The notes under the pieces are model-generated. The model did no database searches. It had not been told where the DNA came from and saw only the letters and a list, made by a program, of their open reading frames with translations. DNA of 64,000 bases from Halobacillus sp. A1. GTDB lineage: Bacteria > Bacillota > Bacilli > Bacillales > Halobacillaceae. The position numbers and the translations under genes were made by a program. Positions 63,884 to 64,000 of this stretch are shown piece by piece. Position 1 is the stretch's first letter; each line of letters opens with the position of its first letter. The stretch spans positions 109,152-173,151 of the forward strand of contig NZ_JAIZEN010000008.1 of NCBI RefSeq assembly GCF_024189295.1. Reading direction: 5' to 3'.

Positions 63884-64000
63884 GAGGCCACTGAAAAAGT
63901 CCCTCTTACAAGAAAAACCGGAAGCATTTCGTCCGAATGGGCGAAATGCTTCCGGTTTTCTTGTACACTAAAGACAATACATAAAAGTGAGGGATTCAGA
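63884..64000 (+). mobile_element. Left end of an IS1182-like insertion sequence
   Basis: The palindromic repeat stops in mid-sequence and 'GAGGCCACTGAAAAAGTCC' begins, which matches the terminal inverted repeat I associate with IS1182-family elements of Bacillaceae. A long hairpin follows, and the window ends a few bases after GTGAGGG, which would be a ribosome site for a transposase just outside. Family assignment is from memory of the terminus only. Confidence 0.6.
63907..63965. terminator. Subterminal hairpin inside the IS end
   Basis: A 24-bp stem with a single bulged A (63907-63931 with 63942-63965) and a 10-base loop. It contains A- and T-runs, so it can act as a terminator shielding the transposase gene from outside transcription, a known feature of many IS ends. 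Confidence 0.75.

Overview
The window looks like a chromosomal segment of a low-to-mid G+C, endospore-forming, salt-adapted Bacillaceae, most likely Halobacillus or a close relative. The reasons are Bacillus-type Shine-Dalgarno sites with frequent GTG/TTG starts, many acidic proteins, close relatives of B. subtilis YpuA, YtvA, YndJ, MtnE and YuzF/YdbD-type proteins, a carotenoid-desaturase-type gene, and a large family of palindromic intergenic repeats. No rRNA, tRNA, CRISPR array, prophage or replication origin was seen. The genus is an inference from recalled protein families; no database was searched.

Layout. 1-9 kb: structured non-coding DNA at the left edge, a GNAT gene, a YeiH-type exporter divergent from its LysR regulator, a 30-aa peptide gene, an MFS exporter divergent from a second LysR gene, a nucleotidyltransferase, a LOV-STAS blue-light receptor (YtvA) and an acyl-CoA dehydrogenase. 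9-17 kb: DJ-1/PfpI and DoxX-like genes, YpuA behind an ECF-type promoter, an XRE-TPR regulator, an ECF sigma factor, a SCO/Cu lipoprotein, a hydrolase and two uncharacterised proteins. 17-26 kb: a Nudix hydrolase and a sulfur block, made of a gamma-family PLP enzyme and a SAM-riboswitch operon. That operon encodes a MetY fused to a CoA-binding domain, an SsuABC-like importer and an AMP-forming acyl-CoA synthetase. 26-36 kb: an ECF sigma/RskA anti-sigma pair, a duplicated-domain MPQTG surface protein, a shortened hydrolase, small membrane proteins, an ICMT plus CrtN-like operon behind a sigma-B-like promoter, and a CaCA exchanger. 36-47.6 kb: an MMPL transporter, a cysteine-free uracil-DNA glycosylase homologue, a third ECF sigma with its membrane partner, YndJ, glnK-amt with two GlnR/TnrA boxes, and nrdAB behind a cobalamin riboswitch. 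47.8-64 kb: a methyltransferase, GrpB, DUF915 lipase, DUF2642 with Mn-catalase, a CDF/ArsR zinc operon, DUF2254, ElaA, aldehyde dehydrogenase, MtnE, CoA-disulfide reductase, a Zn-ribbon protein, nitric-oxide synthase and the left end of an IS1182-like element.

Themes. Sulfur, thiol and CoA metabolism recurs (SAM-riboswitch operon, YeiH, MtnE, CoA-disulfide reductase). Stress and redox defence is common (DJ-1, Mn-catalase, NOS, SCO, PNPOx-type general stress protein, carotenoid genes, three ECF sigma factors). Metabolite-sensing RNAs make clear regulatory statements: SAM controls methionine synthesis and sulfur import, and B12 controls the B12-independent ribonucleotide reductase.

The most unusual non-coding feature is a dispersed family of palindromes. 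They share a conserved core, but the outer arms differ from copy to copy while remaining perfectly or nearly complementary within each copy. Two or three copies carry a second conserved ~200-nt module in the middle of the palindrome, and one copy is interrupted by the IS at the right edge.
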